This document shows positions 22,659-31,153 of a DNA stretch of 36,471 bases, in pieces. Source of the DNA: Apopatocola sp963618015. GTDB taxonomy: Bacteria; Bacillota; Clostridia; Oscillospirales; Oscillospiraceae. Made by a program: the position numbers and the translations under genes. The notes beneath the pieces are model-generated. The model was not told the origin of the DNA, did not search any database, and worked only from the letters and a program-made list of their open reading frames with translations. Numbering within the stretch: position 1 is the first letter of the stretch; every line of letters starts with the position of its first letter. The stretch spans positions 1 to 36,471 of the forward strand of contig CAVEQS010000030.1 in the NCBI GenBank assembly GCA_963618015.1, in the 5' to 3' direction.

Positions 22659-22686
22659 ATTATATCTGCTGCGGCAAAAAAATCAA
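22659..22686 (-). promoter_or_regulatory. Promoter of the lacI-type regulator/ribokinase operon
   Basis: On the minus strand TTGATT (22681-22686), 16 bases, perfect TATAAT (22659-22664). One copy of a 13-bp inverted-repeat element lies 14 bases upstream of the -35 (22700-22712). Confidence 0.65.
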
Positions 22687-22699
22687 GGTAAAATTTTAA

Positions 22700-22868
22700 C
22701 TTTTTATCACAATTTTTTCGGAGTTTTTACACGTTGCTGCCGCTGTTTCTTGTTCGATGAGCCAATTTTTTGATTTATGTTCGACTTGAGATTGACCATT
22801 TCGTGAATAAATGATATAAAAATAAGCAGAAGGTCACAAACCTTTCATTTCGTGCTTGTGATAAAAAG
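22700..22868. promoter_or_regulatory. Pair of inverted 13-bp elements across the divergent gap
   Basis: CTTTTTATCACAA occurs at 22700-22712 and its exact complement at 22856-22868, 144 bases apart. The second copy is followed by a tandem GTGATAAAA (22858-22866 and 22869-22877) and sits after the rightward transcription start. They flank both promoters and could be paired operators that loop. TGTTCGA also repeats at 22751 and 22778. The rest of this 260-base AT-rich gap shows only the two promoters. Confidence 0.45.
22792..22820 (+). promoter_or_regulatory. Promoter of the pyranase/ABC importer/glycosidase operon
   Basis: TTGACC (22792-22797), 17 bases, TATAAA (22815-22820). It is the only near-consensus rightward promoter before the six-gene operon. 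Confidence 0.7.
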
Positions 22869-22876
22869 GTGATAAA

Positions 22877-23272
22877 ATGTATACTGGCGCTATTTTAAAC
22901 GGAGAGCTGAATCGGGTTCTGGGAAACATGCGGCACACCGACCGGCTCTGCATTGCAGACTGTGGGCTTCCGATCCCGGACGGTGTGGAAGTGATCGATC
23001 TTTCTCTTAAAATGGGTGAGCCGTCGTTTCTCGCGGTGCTGGACGTTGTGCTCGAGCACTTCGGCGTGGAAAAAATCTTTCTGGCTTCAGAGACGGAAGG
23101 CGTGAACGGCGCGCTCTATGAGCAGCTCCAAAAGCGCTTCCCCGCTACCCCCTGCGAGACGATGCCGCATGAGGATTTCAAAAAGCTCTCTGCCACCTGC
23201 CGCGCCATCGTGCGTACCGGCGAGAACACCGCCTATGCCAACCTGATCCTGCAATCGTCCTGTATTTTCTGA
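22877..23272 (+). CDS. rbsD: D-ribose pyranase RbsD
   Basis: A 131-residue RbsD/FucU mutarotase that converts the pyranose to the furanose form of ribose, which ribokinase accepts. The N-terminal GAILNGELNRVLGNMRHTDR includes the catalytic His20; Asp28 is in IADCGLPIPDG, and the C-terminal RTGENTAYANLIL carries the conserved Tyr and Asn. Full family length. The start follows AAAAAGGTGAT. It leads an operon with a PotABCD-type importer and a GH63-like hydrolase, and its partner kinase is divergent. An RbsD in such a context strongly suggests that the imported compound yields ribose or a similar pyranose. Confidence 0.95.
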   Translation: MYTGAILNGELNRVLGNMRHTDRLCIADCGLPIPDGVEVIDLSLKMGEPSFLAVLDVVLEHFGVEKIFLASETEGVNGALYEQLQKRFPATPCETMPHEDFKKLSATCRAIVRTGENTAYANLILQSSCIF

Positions 23273-23331
23273 AATTTGTACTTCGCCGAGCGATCGGTAA
23301 AGATAAACATGAATCATCTGGAGGAGAAGAC

Positions 23332-24429
23332 ATGAAAACAAAGAAACTCTTCGCCCTGCTTCTGGCTCTTGCCATGCTGCTGGCTCTGGCCGCGTGCGGA
23401 AACGCTCCCGCGGACACGAACGAGACCAACACCAGCACCGGCGCAAAGCGGAAGCTGGTCGTCGCCAACTGGCAGTCCTACGCCACGGACTCCGACTACG
23501 GCGCGGCGCACTTCGCCGAGCTCTACGACTGCGAGGTAGAGCACTACTTCCTCAGCTCCATCCCCGAACTGCTCTCCGTTCTGGAGAACGGCGGCGTTGG
23601 CCAGATCGACGTGGTCTGCATCAACCCGCTCTATCTTCAGCAGTACCTGAACGCCGGTGTGCTCGATACGATTGACACGTCCGCGCTCGAGAATTACAAT
23701 AACCTTCGCGAGGACTTCCGCACGATCGACGAAGTCAAGGACGAAAACGGCAATATCATCGGCGTCCCCTGGGTCTGGGGCACGACCTCTCTCTTCTACA
23801 ACGCGGATGTCATCACCGATGAGATCACGAGCTGGTCCGCTCTCTGGGATCCCCAGTACGCCGGCAAGGTCGCCTTTGAAAACGAGTATGACGCCGCGAT
23901 CCGCACGGCCGCCATGTACACCGGCGAGAATCCCCGCGATCCGGACACCGACACCGTGCGCACCGCGCTGACCGATCTCAAGAGCAACGTCAAGACCTTC
24001 TGGACGAGCCACGATGACTTTGTCAAGGCTTACACCTCCGGCGAGGTCGTGATCGGCAACGTCTGGGGCTCTATTGCCACCGAGCTCAAAAACGAAGGCC
24101 TCAACATCCAGTACGTCCACCCCGAAGAGGGCACCGTGGGCTGGTGCGACTACTGGTGCATCGTCCGCGACTCCGCCAACAAGGATCTCGCCATGAAGTG
24201 GATCGACTACTGCACGGGCGAATACTTCCAGAACAGCATGGCCACGGCCGGCGCGCAGGCCTATTCTCCCGTCAACACGGTCGTCACGGAGGCTCTCTCC
24301 GACGAAGCCCGTGCTTCGCTCTGGCTCTACCCCGAAGCGCCCACAAATGTCAATCTGGCTCTCCCGCTGACCGACGAGCAGCTCGCGGCGTGGACCTCCC
24401 TCTGGGACGAAGTCAAAGCCGCAAAATAA
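23332..24429 (+). CDS. ABC importer substrate-binding lipoprotein, polyamine/opine type
   Basis: A 365-residue solute-binding lipoprotein with lipobox LAAC (Cys22) and a short acidic linker. The core follows the PotD-like type II fold: KLVVANWQSYATDSDYGAAHF (first strand and ligand loop), YFLSSIPELLSVLENGG, IDVVCINPLYLQQYLNAGVL, GVPWVWGTTSLFYNADVI, and GEVVIGNVWGSIATELKNEG. It is the receptor for the two permeases and ATPase that follow. The neighbourhood (rbsD, rbsK, glycosidase) indicates a sugar-containing ligand although the fold family usually binds polyamines, opines, phosphonates or iron. GGAGGAG precedes the start. A strong hairpin follows the gene. Confidence 0.87.
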   Translation: MKTKKLFALLLALAMLLALAACGNAPADTNETNTSTGAKRKLVVANWQSYATDSDYGAAHFAELYDCEVEHYFLSSIPELLSVLENGGVGQIDVVCINPLYLQQYLNAGVLDTIDTSALENYNNLREDFRTIDEVKDENGNIIGVPWVWGTTSLFYNADVITDEITSWSALWDPQYAGKVAFENEYDAAIRTAAMYTGENPRDPDTDTVRTALTDLKSNVKTFWTSHDDFVKAYTSGEVVIGNVWGSIATELKNEGLNIQYVHPEEGTVGWCDYWCIVRDSANKDLAMKWIDYCTGEYFQNSMATAGAQAYSPVNTVVTEALSDEARASLWLYPEAPTNVNLALPLTDEQLAAWTSLWDEVKAAK

Positions 24430-24438
24430 GTTTTTCCG

Positions 24439-24470
24439 TACGGGCCGGCCGGTCTCTTGGCCGGCCCGTA
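24439..24470 (+). other. Intercistronic hairpin after the binding-protein gene
   Basis: Perfect 12-bp GC-rich stem TACGGGCCGGCC (24439-24450) and complement (24459-24470), 8-nt loop, then AAACCTCTTTT. In importer operons such hairpins commonly stabilise or partly terminate the message so that the binding protein is made in excess over the permeases. Confidence 0.75.
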
Positions 24471-24502
24471 AACCTCTTTTGTAACTGGAAAGGAATCACG
24501 TC

Positions 24503-25372
24503 ATGAAACCATCCAAGCCCCGTAGTGCCGCCCAGCATTTGATCTGGCCGTCCGCCGCCATACTGCTCGGCATGAGTCTTGTCCCGCTGTGCATGCTGGT
24601 GTTCTTCAGCTTTGCCGACGGCAACGTATCCACGCTCAACGGCGTCGCGGGGTACACCGTGCGCAACATCGTGGAGGCCGTTACCTCTCTCACGGTGCGA
24701 GGGCTGATGCTGAAATCGTTCTGGACGGCGCTTCTCGTAACGGCCATCTGCATCGTGATCGCCTATCCGGCGGCGTGGGCCATCGCTAAGATCGTTCCCG
24801 AAAAGTACCGCAGCACGCTGATCATGGTGTCCATCGTTCCGGCGTTCACCTCACAGCTGCTGCTCATCTACTCCATCATGACGCTCATGCAGACGAACGG
24901 TCTTGTCATGACGCCGCTGCTGAAGCTGGGCATTCTCCCGGCGGGAACGTCGCTCATGTATACGAATGGATCGGTCATCCTGATCCTTGTGTACGAGTAC
25001 CTGCCGTATATGATTCTTTCCCTTTATTCCTGCCTCGAAAAGATCGATAACAACGTCATCGCCGCCTCGCACTCGCTCGGCGCGAACCGCTTTCAGACCT
25101 TTATCAGCGTTGTTCTGCCGCAGAGCTTCTCGGGACTGATGACCGGCATTCTGATCGTGCTCATCCCCGTGGCCGGCAGCTTCGTTGAGCCGAACATCGC
25201 CGGCGGCCCTTACAGCATGATGATCGGCAGCCTGATCGACTCGCAGTTTACCACTTCCATGAACATGGGCTACGGCGCGGCGCTATCGCTGCTCTTCCTT
25301 GTTGTCATGTCGCTGACGCTGGCCGTGATCCGTCTCGTCATGAACATTGCGGACAAGCGGATCGGAGGATAA
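24503..25372 (+). CDS. ABC importer permease, PotB-like
   Basis: A 289-residue inner-membrane subunit with six predicted helices and a large cytoplasmic loop containing the EAA motif (KIDNNVIAASHSLGANRFQT, followed by VVLPQSF), where the ATPase docks. The first helix after the short N terminus (AAILLGMSLVPLCMLVFFSF) and the periplasmic loop are typical of PotB. It forms the translocation pore with the next gene product. GGAAAGGAA lies before the start. The preceding hairpin separates it from the binding-protein gene. Confidence 0.92.
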   Translation: MKPSKPRSAAQHLIWPSAAILLGMSLVPLCMLVFFSFADGNVSTLNGVAGYTVRNIVEAVTSLTVRGLMLKSFWTALLVTAICIVIAYPAAWAIAKIVPEKYRSTLIMVSIVPAFTSQLLLIYSIMTLMQTNGLVMTPLLKLGILPAGTSLMYTNGSVILILVYEYLPYMILSLYSCLEKIDNNVIAASHSLGANRFQTFISVVLPQSFSGLMTGILIVLIPVAGSFVEPNIAGGPYSMMIGSLIDSQFTTSMNMGYGAALSLLFLVVMSLTLAVIRLVMNIADKRIGG

Positions 25373-25379
25373 TATAGCT

Positions 25380-26213
25380 ATGAAACAAAATCCCAAACGC
25401 AACGCTTCGGCGCGGCGGTTCAATACCGTTCTTATTGTCTGGCTGTGCCTTACGTTCTTTTTCCTTCTTTTTCCGATCCTCGGCATTGCCATCATGTCGT
25501 TCAACTCCTCCAAATACGGCGCGCTTCCGTTTGAATTTACCACCAAGTGGTACACCGAGCTCTTCCGTTCGGCGGATCTGCTCAGCGCAACATGGTACTC
25601 GCTCTGGTTCAGCCTGCTTGTGAGTCTCTGTGCGGCGGTGCTCGGCATCATGGCATCTCTCGCGCTGCGGCGGATGTCCCGCAAGTGGAACAGGGCATTC
25701 CCGACGCTGATGAACGTCCCGGTCATCATTCCCTGGCTCGTGCAGGCAGTCGCGCTGCTGCTGCTCTTCAACTATCTCGGCATCGGCAAATCGTTTGCCA
25801 GCCTCTTCTTCGGCTGCCTCGTTGCGGTCATGCCGCACTCATTCCTCATTACGTATTCGCGCATTATGACGATGGATAAATATCCGGAGGAAGCCAGCCG
25901 CACGCTCGGCGCGTCCCCGCTGCGGATCTTGTGGGAAGTGACGCTTCCCATGATCTTCCCTGCGGTGCTCTCGGGCTTTCTCATGTCGTTCGTGCTGTGC
26001 TTCAACTGCTTTTCCATCCAGTATTACCTGGCGCCGTTCGGGACATATACGCTCCCGATGCTCATCTATACCAAGATCCGCGCCGGCTACAACCCGGACA
26101 TCAACGCTATTGCCACGCTGCTTACCATCGCCATTGCGGTCGTGATCTTTATCATGAACCGCGTGGGCTTCGACGCCGGGCAGCTTGTTGGGCAGGGACA
26201 TAAGGAGAAATAA
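25380..26213 (+). CDS. ABC importer permease, PotC-like
   Basis: A 277-residue membrane protein with six predicted helices and an EAA loop near residues 170-195 (YPEEASRTLGASPLRILWEV, then TLPMIFPAV). The start at 25380 is chosen because CGGAGGA lies before it; the earlier in-frame ATG falls inside the previous gene. It ends two bases before the ATPase gene, so the two are translationally close. Partner of the PotB-like permease. Confidence 0.92.
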   Translation: MKQNPKRNASARRFNTVLIVWLCLTFFFLLFPILGIAIMSFNSSKYGALPFEFTTKWYTELFRSADLLSATWYSLWFSLLVSLCAAVLGIMASLALRRMSRKWNRAFPTLMNVPVIIPWLVQAVALLLLFNYLGIGKSFASLFFGCLVAVMPHSFLITYSRIMTMDKYPEEASRTLGASPLRILWEVTLPMIFPAVLSGFLMSFVLCFNCFSIQYYLAPFGTYTLPMLIYTKIRAGYNPDINAIATLLTIAIAVVIFIMNRVGFDAGQLVGQGHKEK

Positions 26214-26215
26214 CC

Positions 26216-27271
26216 ATGTCTGAAATCACCATTCAGGGCATTTCCAAAACCTTTGGGGATACCCGCGTTCTGAACGATATTTCCTTCCAGGCGAAGGACG
26301 GCAACCTTCTTTCGCTGCTCGGCCCCTCCGGCTGCGGCAAAACAACGCTTCTGCGCATCATCGCGGGGCTTGAATACGCCGACAGCGGCACGATCCATGT
26401 CGGAGAGCGCGATCTCACGCCCATCCCGGTCGAAAAACGCAACATCGGCGTTGTGTTCCAGAACTATGCGCTCATCCCGCATATGACCGTTTTCAACAAC
26501 ATTGCCTACGGCCTGAAGATCCGCAAGGTTCCCAAGGAGCAGATCCGGGAAAAGGTGGAGCAGTACATCCGTCTTGTCGGCCTTACCGGCATGACCGACC
26601 GCAAGGTGACGCAGCTCTCCGGCGGCCAGCAGCAGCGCGTGGCGCTGGCGCGCGCTCTGATCATCGAACCGGACATCCTCCTGCTTGATGAGCCCCTCTC
26701 CGCCCTTGACCGGAAGATCCGCGCCGAGATGCAGTATGAGATCCGCCGCATCCAGCAGCAGGTCGGCATCACAACGATTTTCGTTACCCATGACCAGGAA
26801 GAGGCCATGACGATGTCCGATGAGATTCTGCTCATGCGCAATGGCGGCATCGAGCAGCTCTCTACGCCGGAGAACATCTATAACCACCCGGTATCGCTCT
26901 ACGCCTCCGACTTTCTCGGCAAGGCCAACACGCTCATCGGCACACTGCATCAGACGCCGGGCGGCTGGACGGTCTCCGGTGACGGCTGGGAATTCCCCGT
27001 TGAGCCGCAGAACGGCTTTGCCGACGGCGAGGAGGTCTGCCTGGCGATCCGGGGCGAGCAGACCCGCATTCTCGATGCCGCGGCGGACGGCGCGACGGCG
27101 GCGGAGATCACCGATATCGTGTTTACCGGCGAGATCTGCCGCATTACCGCCCGCGCGGGCGGGGCGACGCTTTCTCTTGCATGCATCAATGTGCAGGCGG
27201 AGCACTACCGCCCCGGCCAGACGGTATACATTCTCGCCGACCGCTCCAAAACGCATTACTTTAAAAAATAA
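26216..27271 (+). CDS. ABC importer ATP-binding subunit, PotA-like
   Basis: A 351-residue ATPase. The Walker A motif GPSGCGKTT is at residues 36-44, the Q loop is in VFQNYALIPHM, the ABC signature is LSGGQQQRVALARAL, Walker B is DILLLDEPLSALD, and the H loop is in VTHDQEEAM. A C-terminal extension from about residue 240 forms a TOBE/MOP-type regulatory domain (QNGFADGEEVCLAIRGEQTR), as in PotA/MalK-like ATPases. It powers the preceding binding protein and permeases. AAGGAGAA lies before the start. Confidence 0.95.
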   Translation: MSEITIQGISKTFGDTRVLNDISFQAKDGNLLSLLGPSGCGKTTLLRIIAGLEYADSGTIHVGERDLTPIPVEKRNIGVVFQNYALIPHMTVFNNIAYGLKIRKVPKEQIREKVEQYIRLVGLTGMTDRKVTQLSGGQQQRVALARALIIEPDILLLDEPLSALDRKIRAEMQYEIRRIQQQVGITTIFVTHDQEEAMTMSDEILLMRNGGIEQLSTPENIYNHPVSLYASDFLGKANTLIGTLHQTPGGWTVSGDGWEFPVEPQNGFADGEEVCLAIRGEQTRILDAAADGATAAEITDIVFTGEICRITARAGGATLSLACINVQAEHYRPGQTVYILADRSKTHYFKK

Positions 27272-27292
27272 CTTTGCCGGAGGATATGTATT

Positions 27293-29503
27293 ATGATAAC
27301 GCCGGAACGCGGCTGGAACACCTGGCATCCCGTTTCCTGCTCCCGGATGGAAAACCTCCCCGCCGGACTTTCGATCGTCCCGGGCGCTTTCTCTGAGGCG
27401 GAATCGTCGTATACGCAGTTTCCGTTTGATGCGGAAACGCGCCTCTTTGAGCACGAGTCCTCCGGCCGCTACTGCCGTATGCGCGCTGGTCACGCCTGCG
27501 CGGAATTTGAGCTGGAATATCTGCGCTTTGACGAGTGGACAGTACTTTTCCGCATGACGAACGTTCGTCCGCCGCGCGAGTGGGGCATCCGGTACCACAT
27601 GCTCGTCTCCGTCGGCTTCGAGAACGGCGGCGCCATGTACGAGACGCCCAACGGGCTTTTTGGCCGGAGGGATAACTATTTTGCCGCCGTTTCCTATGCC
27701 GGGGAACCGCCGTATGACGTGATCCTTGCAGGCACCTCGGACTATGCCGGCCTCTGCATGGCGGACAAGGGCTATAAATCCACCGTATCCGTCCAGGACG
27801 CCGAGAGCGCGTGGGCGACCTGCCGGTTCGTGCTCGAGCAGTCGCCGCAGGTCTGCCTGGCGGTGTCCCTTGCGCACGACGAGGATACCGCCCGCCGTGC
27901 GGCTGACCGCGCCGCGGCGGAGTATTCCCGCTGGGACGAGCTGCGCGCCGACGCGCTGCGGGATTATCCGCGCAGCACCGATGGCGAGCATCCCCATATG
28001 ACCGAAGCCGTTGCCGATATCATGGCGTGGAACGCCATGCACTCCCCGGAACTCGGCCGCGCCTACAACGCCATTGCCAAAAGCTGGAACAAAAATTTCG
28101 GCGGCTGGTATCTCTTCTTCTCCGATGCATGCTACCAGATCATGCTCTCCTCGCTCTCGGGCGATGCGGAAATGGCCGCGCAGGATCTCGATTACGTCCT
28201 CTCCGCTGCGACGCCGGACGGCAATTTTACCGGCATGCTCTCGCCGTATCAGAAATGGGTAGACCGCACGCAGCCGCCGGTGCTTGGCTTCTCGCTCTGG
28301 ATGCACTATCTTATGAGCGGAGACATCGCCGCCGTGGAGCGCGCTTACCCGCTGCTCCGCCGTGCGCAGCGCTGGTATCTCTCCCGCCGCCGGGACGGCG
28401 CGAGCCCGCTTATCCATCTCGGCACCTCCGCAACCGGCGACGGCTCTTACCGCGGCACAAAGCTCGCCGCCAAAAACGAGACCGCCATGGACAACAGCCC
28501 CATGTACGACGAGGTGTCGTTCGACAAGGCCTCCGGGCTTCTGGAAATGTACGACGTCGGCGTCAGCAGCCAGCTTGCGCTCGATCTCGAGTGCACCGCC
28601 TATATGGCCGCGCTGCTTGGTAAGGAACGCGAGAGGGAAGAGCTGGCGTCTGCCGCCGAGGAGCTGCGCTGCGCCATCAACGAGCAGCTGTGGGACGAGG
28701 AAAAGGGCATCTACGCCAACCGCAATACCAACGGCACCTTCGGCCTCACGAGCCCGACGAGCTTTTACCCGCTGGCCGCCGGTGCGGCCGACGGCGAGCG
28801 CGTGGACAAGTGCCTTGCCCATATCTTTAATGAGGAAGAGTTTTTCACGCCGTTCCCCCTCATCGCCATCAACGCCTCGCACCCCTCGGGGCACGAAAAC
28901 CGTTACTGGCGCGGCCGGACGTGGGCGCCGCAGCCGTTCTGGACGTACATCGGCCTGAGGCGCTGCGGCCGCGACGCGGAAGCGCACCGGCTGGCCGAGC
29001 GCGCCGTGTCCGGCTTTGAACGGCATTGGACGGCCGAGCGCCGCAGCTTTGAAAACTATAACCCCTTTACCGGCGACGGTACGGACACCGTGGATTCGCA
29101 GCCGTTCTACAGCTGGACGGCGCTTTTCCCGCTCATGTGGTCGCTTGAGCAGTTCGGCGTAACGCCATGGGACGGCCTGTTCTTCGGCATGCACGACGGC
29201 GCAGCCTTTTCCCAGAAAAACCGGCTGTACCGCGGCCGCCGGTACGATGCCGTGTGCGACGGCAGCGAGACAACGCTCTCCTGTGGCGGCACGGAGATCT
29301 TCCGCTCCGACATTCCCGCGCGCTTCCGGCACTTTGTCCGGGACGATCACCGTGCGTCCGTTACGGTCACGTCCGACGCCGGCGGCACGGTTTCCTTCCC
29401 CGGCACCGCGCCGCGTCTCGTGCTCGTAAACGGCGCGGCAACAGCCGCGCAAAGCACGCTTTCCGTCCCTGGCGGTACGGTTTGCGTGGAGCTCTATTAC
29501 TGA
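27293..29503 (+). CDS. Intracellular GH63-like (MGH1-type) glycoside hydrolase
   Basis: A 736-residue protein with no signal peptide, hence cytoplasmic. Residues about 1-230 are beta-rich (N-terminal sandwich domain). Residues 230-640 look like the (alpha/alpha)6 barrel of GH63/mannosylglycerate-hydrolase-type enzymes: NFGGWYLFFSDACYQIMLSS, TGMLSPYQKWVDRTQPPVLG, MDNSPMYDE, ENRYWRGRTWAPQPFWTYIG and FENYNPFTGDG with Glu587, a likely catalytic acid. A C-terminal beta domain follows. It is the last gene of the importer operon, so it probably cleaves the imported glycoside. Known members hydrolyse alpha-glucosides or mannosylglycerate; here the substrate is unknown, and ribose release is suggested by rbsD and rbsK. 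Confidence 0.82.
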   Translation: MITPERGWNTWHPVSCSRMENLPAGLSIVPGAFSEAESSYTQFPFDAETRLFEHESSGRYCRMRAGHACAEFELEYLRFDEWTVLFRMTNVRPPREWGIRYHMLVSVGFENGGAMYETPNGLFGRRDNYFAAVSYAGEPPYDVILAGTSDYAGLCMADKGYKSTVSVQDAESAWATCRFVLEQSPQVCLAVSLAHDEDTARRAADRAAAEYSRWDELRADALRDYPRSTDGEHPHMTEAVADIMAWNAMHSPELGRAYNAIAKSWNKNFGGWYLFFSDACYQIMLSSLSGDAEMAAQDLDYVLSAATPDGNFTGMLSPYQKWVDRTQPPVLGFSLWMHYLMSGDIAAVERAYPLLRRAQRWYLSRRRDGASPLIHLGTSATGDGSYRGTKLAAKNETAMDNSPMYDEVSFDKASGLLEMYDVGVSSQLALDLECTAYMAALLGKEREREELASAAEELRCAINEQLWDEEKGIYANRNTNGTFGLTSPTSFYPLAAGAADGERVDKCLAHIFNEEEFFTPFPLIAINASHPSGHENRYWRGRTWAPQPFWTYIGLRRCGRDAEAHRLAERAVSGFERHWTAERRSFENYNPFTGDGTDTVDSQPFYSWTALFPLMWSLEQFGVTPWDGLFFGMHDGAAFSQKNRLYRGRRYDAVCDGSETTLSCGGTEIFRSDIPARFRHFVRDDHRASVTVTSDAGGTVSFPGTAPRLVLVNGAATAAQSTLSVPGGTVCVELYY

Positions 29504-29519
29504 CACGGAACAGCAAAAT

Positions 29520-29555
29520 AAAGGCAGGTACATGATTTTTCATGTACCTGCCTTT
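29520..29555. terminator. Bidirectional terminator after the glycosidase gene
   Basis: Perfect 15-bp stem AAAGGCAGGTACATG (29520-29534) and complement (29541-29555), loop ATTTTT, followed by TTCC on the plus strand and by TTATTTTGC on the minus strand. It separates converging genes. Confidence 0.88.
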
Positions 29556-29572
29556 TTCCAAGCTGTCGAAGG

Positions 29573-31108
29573 TCACTTCATCACCGTGCCGTCGGCAAGA
29601 GTGATGGTGTAGCCGTTGAAGTTGATGGTGCCGTTATTGACAAGGCTCGTGAGCGTGCAGTCGCCGGTCAGCGTCCAGACGCAGCCGGAGCCGATCGTCA
29701 CGACGGCGTTATCCGCCACCGCTGCGCCGCCCTCGGCGTTCTCCACAATGTTGATCGTGCCGGTGAAGGTGCTGCCGTTCTGGAGCGTCATCGTGAGCGT
29801 GGAGATCGAATCGACGAGAATGTCGCCCTCGAGCGTCTGCGCGTCGGCGGTAAACTCGACCTGCGCGCCGTTGCTGCCCGCCGTGCCCCAGCCGTGGGAG
29901 GCGGAGTTGCCGGTCACGCGGAGAAGGTACCCTTCCTCGTCCTCGTTGACGATCGTGACGCCGGAGAGCGTCAGCACGCAATGGGTGTTCGTCACATAGA
30001 TGAGATCACCGTTTTTGCCGGTGAGCGTCCCGCCAGTCATGGAGAAGGTGGAGGTGCCGACGTCGGCGTCGCCGCTCATGGACTGATAGATCATCACGTT
30101 GTGAACGTTCTCGTCGGAGCTCGTGCCTTTCGTGTCGCTCATATTGCCGGTGACGTCGCACCCGACGAGCACGATGGAGTTCTTGCCTTCAATGACGAGG
30201 GCCTCAGAGTTGTTCGCGGTGAGCTTCGCATCGGAAACGGTGATGTCCGCGGTGGAATAGACGGCGGGGGAGTTATAGCCGTTCGAGGTATACGTCCCGC
30301 CTGTCACATTCACCGTGCCGCCGCCGCGGTCGGAGCGGATGGCGGCGGAGGAGTTGCCGCTCGTTTCCACGGTGAGGTTGGAGGCGTTCGTTGTGCCGCC
30401 GCCGGTCGTCTGGATGCCGCCGGAGTTGTCGGCGGTCGTCGTGATGGTAGAATCAGAGATGTTCACGGTCGTACCGCTGCCGTAGCTGAATACGCCGTTG
30501 CCGTTCTGCGCGGACGAGGTCACCGTGGCGTTTTTGATGGTCACGGTCGCGCCGTTCGTGGCGAGCAGGGCGGCGTTCACGCCGTAAAAGTCACCGTTTT
30601 CGGTATTGGACGTTGCGCCCGCGCTCTTCTCGACGGTGACGCCGTCGAGCGTGACGGCCGCACCGTCCACGCGCAGAGCGTTTTCGTCGTCGCCGGTGGA
30701 GGAGTACGTTGTGCCGGAGTACGTGCCGTCTTCGGTGATCGTGTTCGCGCTCGAGCCCTGTGTCACCTCGCTGCTGCCGCCAAAGCCGCCGCCCTGACCG
30801 CCGGGAGCGCCGCCCTGGCCGCCGGGAGCGCCGCCCTGGCCGCCGGGCTGGCCGTCCGGTTTCTCGCCCGGCTCACCGTCGGGCTTCTCCGGGGGCTCGC
30901 CATCGGGCTTTTCACCCGGTTCGCCGTCCGGCTTTTCCGGTGCATCTGCCGGGACAGAGGCATCGTCCGCGGTGGCCGTTTCGCTGTCCGCTGCCGCGGT
31001 GGGTTCGGATGTCGTTACTGGGGTGCTTGGCGTGCTGCCGCACGCGGCGAGAGAGAACAGCATCGCCGCGGCACAAAGGATCGAGAGAATTTTTCTTGTC
31101 GTTTTCAT
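29573..31108 (-). CDS. Surface lipoprotein with Pro/Gly repeats and beta-helix
   Basis: A 511-residue lipoprotein with lipobox LAAC (Cys23). After an Ala/Thr/Ser linker come four copies of EKPDGEP-type repeats (about residues 58-88) and then four GGQGGAP-type repeats (about 88-112), a flexible wall-spanning stalk. Residues 120-511 form a parallel beta-helix-like domain with repeated N-A-T-V-T and S-N-L-T-V strands (VTIKNATVTS, VNISDSTITTTADN, VNVTGGTYTS). Such proteins are surface adhesins or polysaccharide binders. The start at 31108 follows AAAAGGAGGT; upstream in-frame starts lack a site. No catalytic residues are visible. Regulated perhaps by the repeats at 31154-31173. Confidence 0.82.
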   Translation of the reverse strand: MKTTRKILSILCAAAMLFSLAACGSTPSTPVTTSEPTAAADSETATADDASVPADAPEKPDGEPGEKPDGEPPEKPDGEPGEKPDGQPGGQGGAPGGQGGAPGGQGGGFGGSSEVTQGSSANTITEDGTYSGTTYSSTGDDENALRVDGAAVTLDGVTVEKSAGATSNTENGDFYGVNAALLATNGATVTIKNATVTSSAQNGNGVFSYGSGTTVNISDSTITTTADNSGGIQTTGGGTTNASNLTVETSGNSSAAIRSDRGGGTVNVTGGTYTSNGYNSPAVYSTADITVSDAKLTANNSEALVIEGKNSIVLVGCDVTGNMSDTKGTSSDENVHNVMIYQSMSGDADVGTSTFSMTGGTLTGKNGDLIYVTNTHCVLTLSGVTIVNEDEEGYLLRVTGNSASHGWGTAGSNGAQVEFTADAQTLEGDILVDSISTLTMTLQNGSTFTGTINIVENAEGGAAVADNAVVTIGSGCVWTLTGDCTLTSLVNNGTINFNGYTITLADGTVMK

Positions 31109-31153
31109 AAGGAATGACCTCCTTTTCGTTTCTGGCGTCAGCATACGGCGGCG

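Noticed and set aside
26087..29533. An 1148-codon minus-strand frame opposite the ATPase and glycosidase genes
   Set aside because: Fully antisense to conserved genes, no start site and no recognisable domain; an effect of GC-rich third positions.
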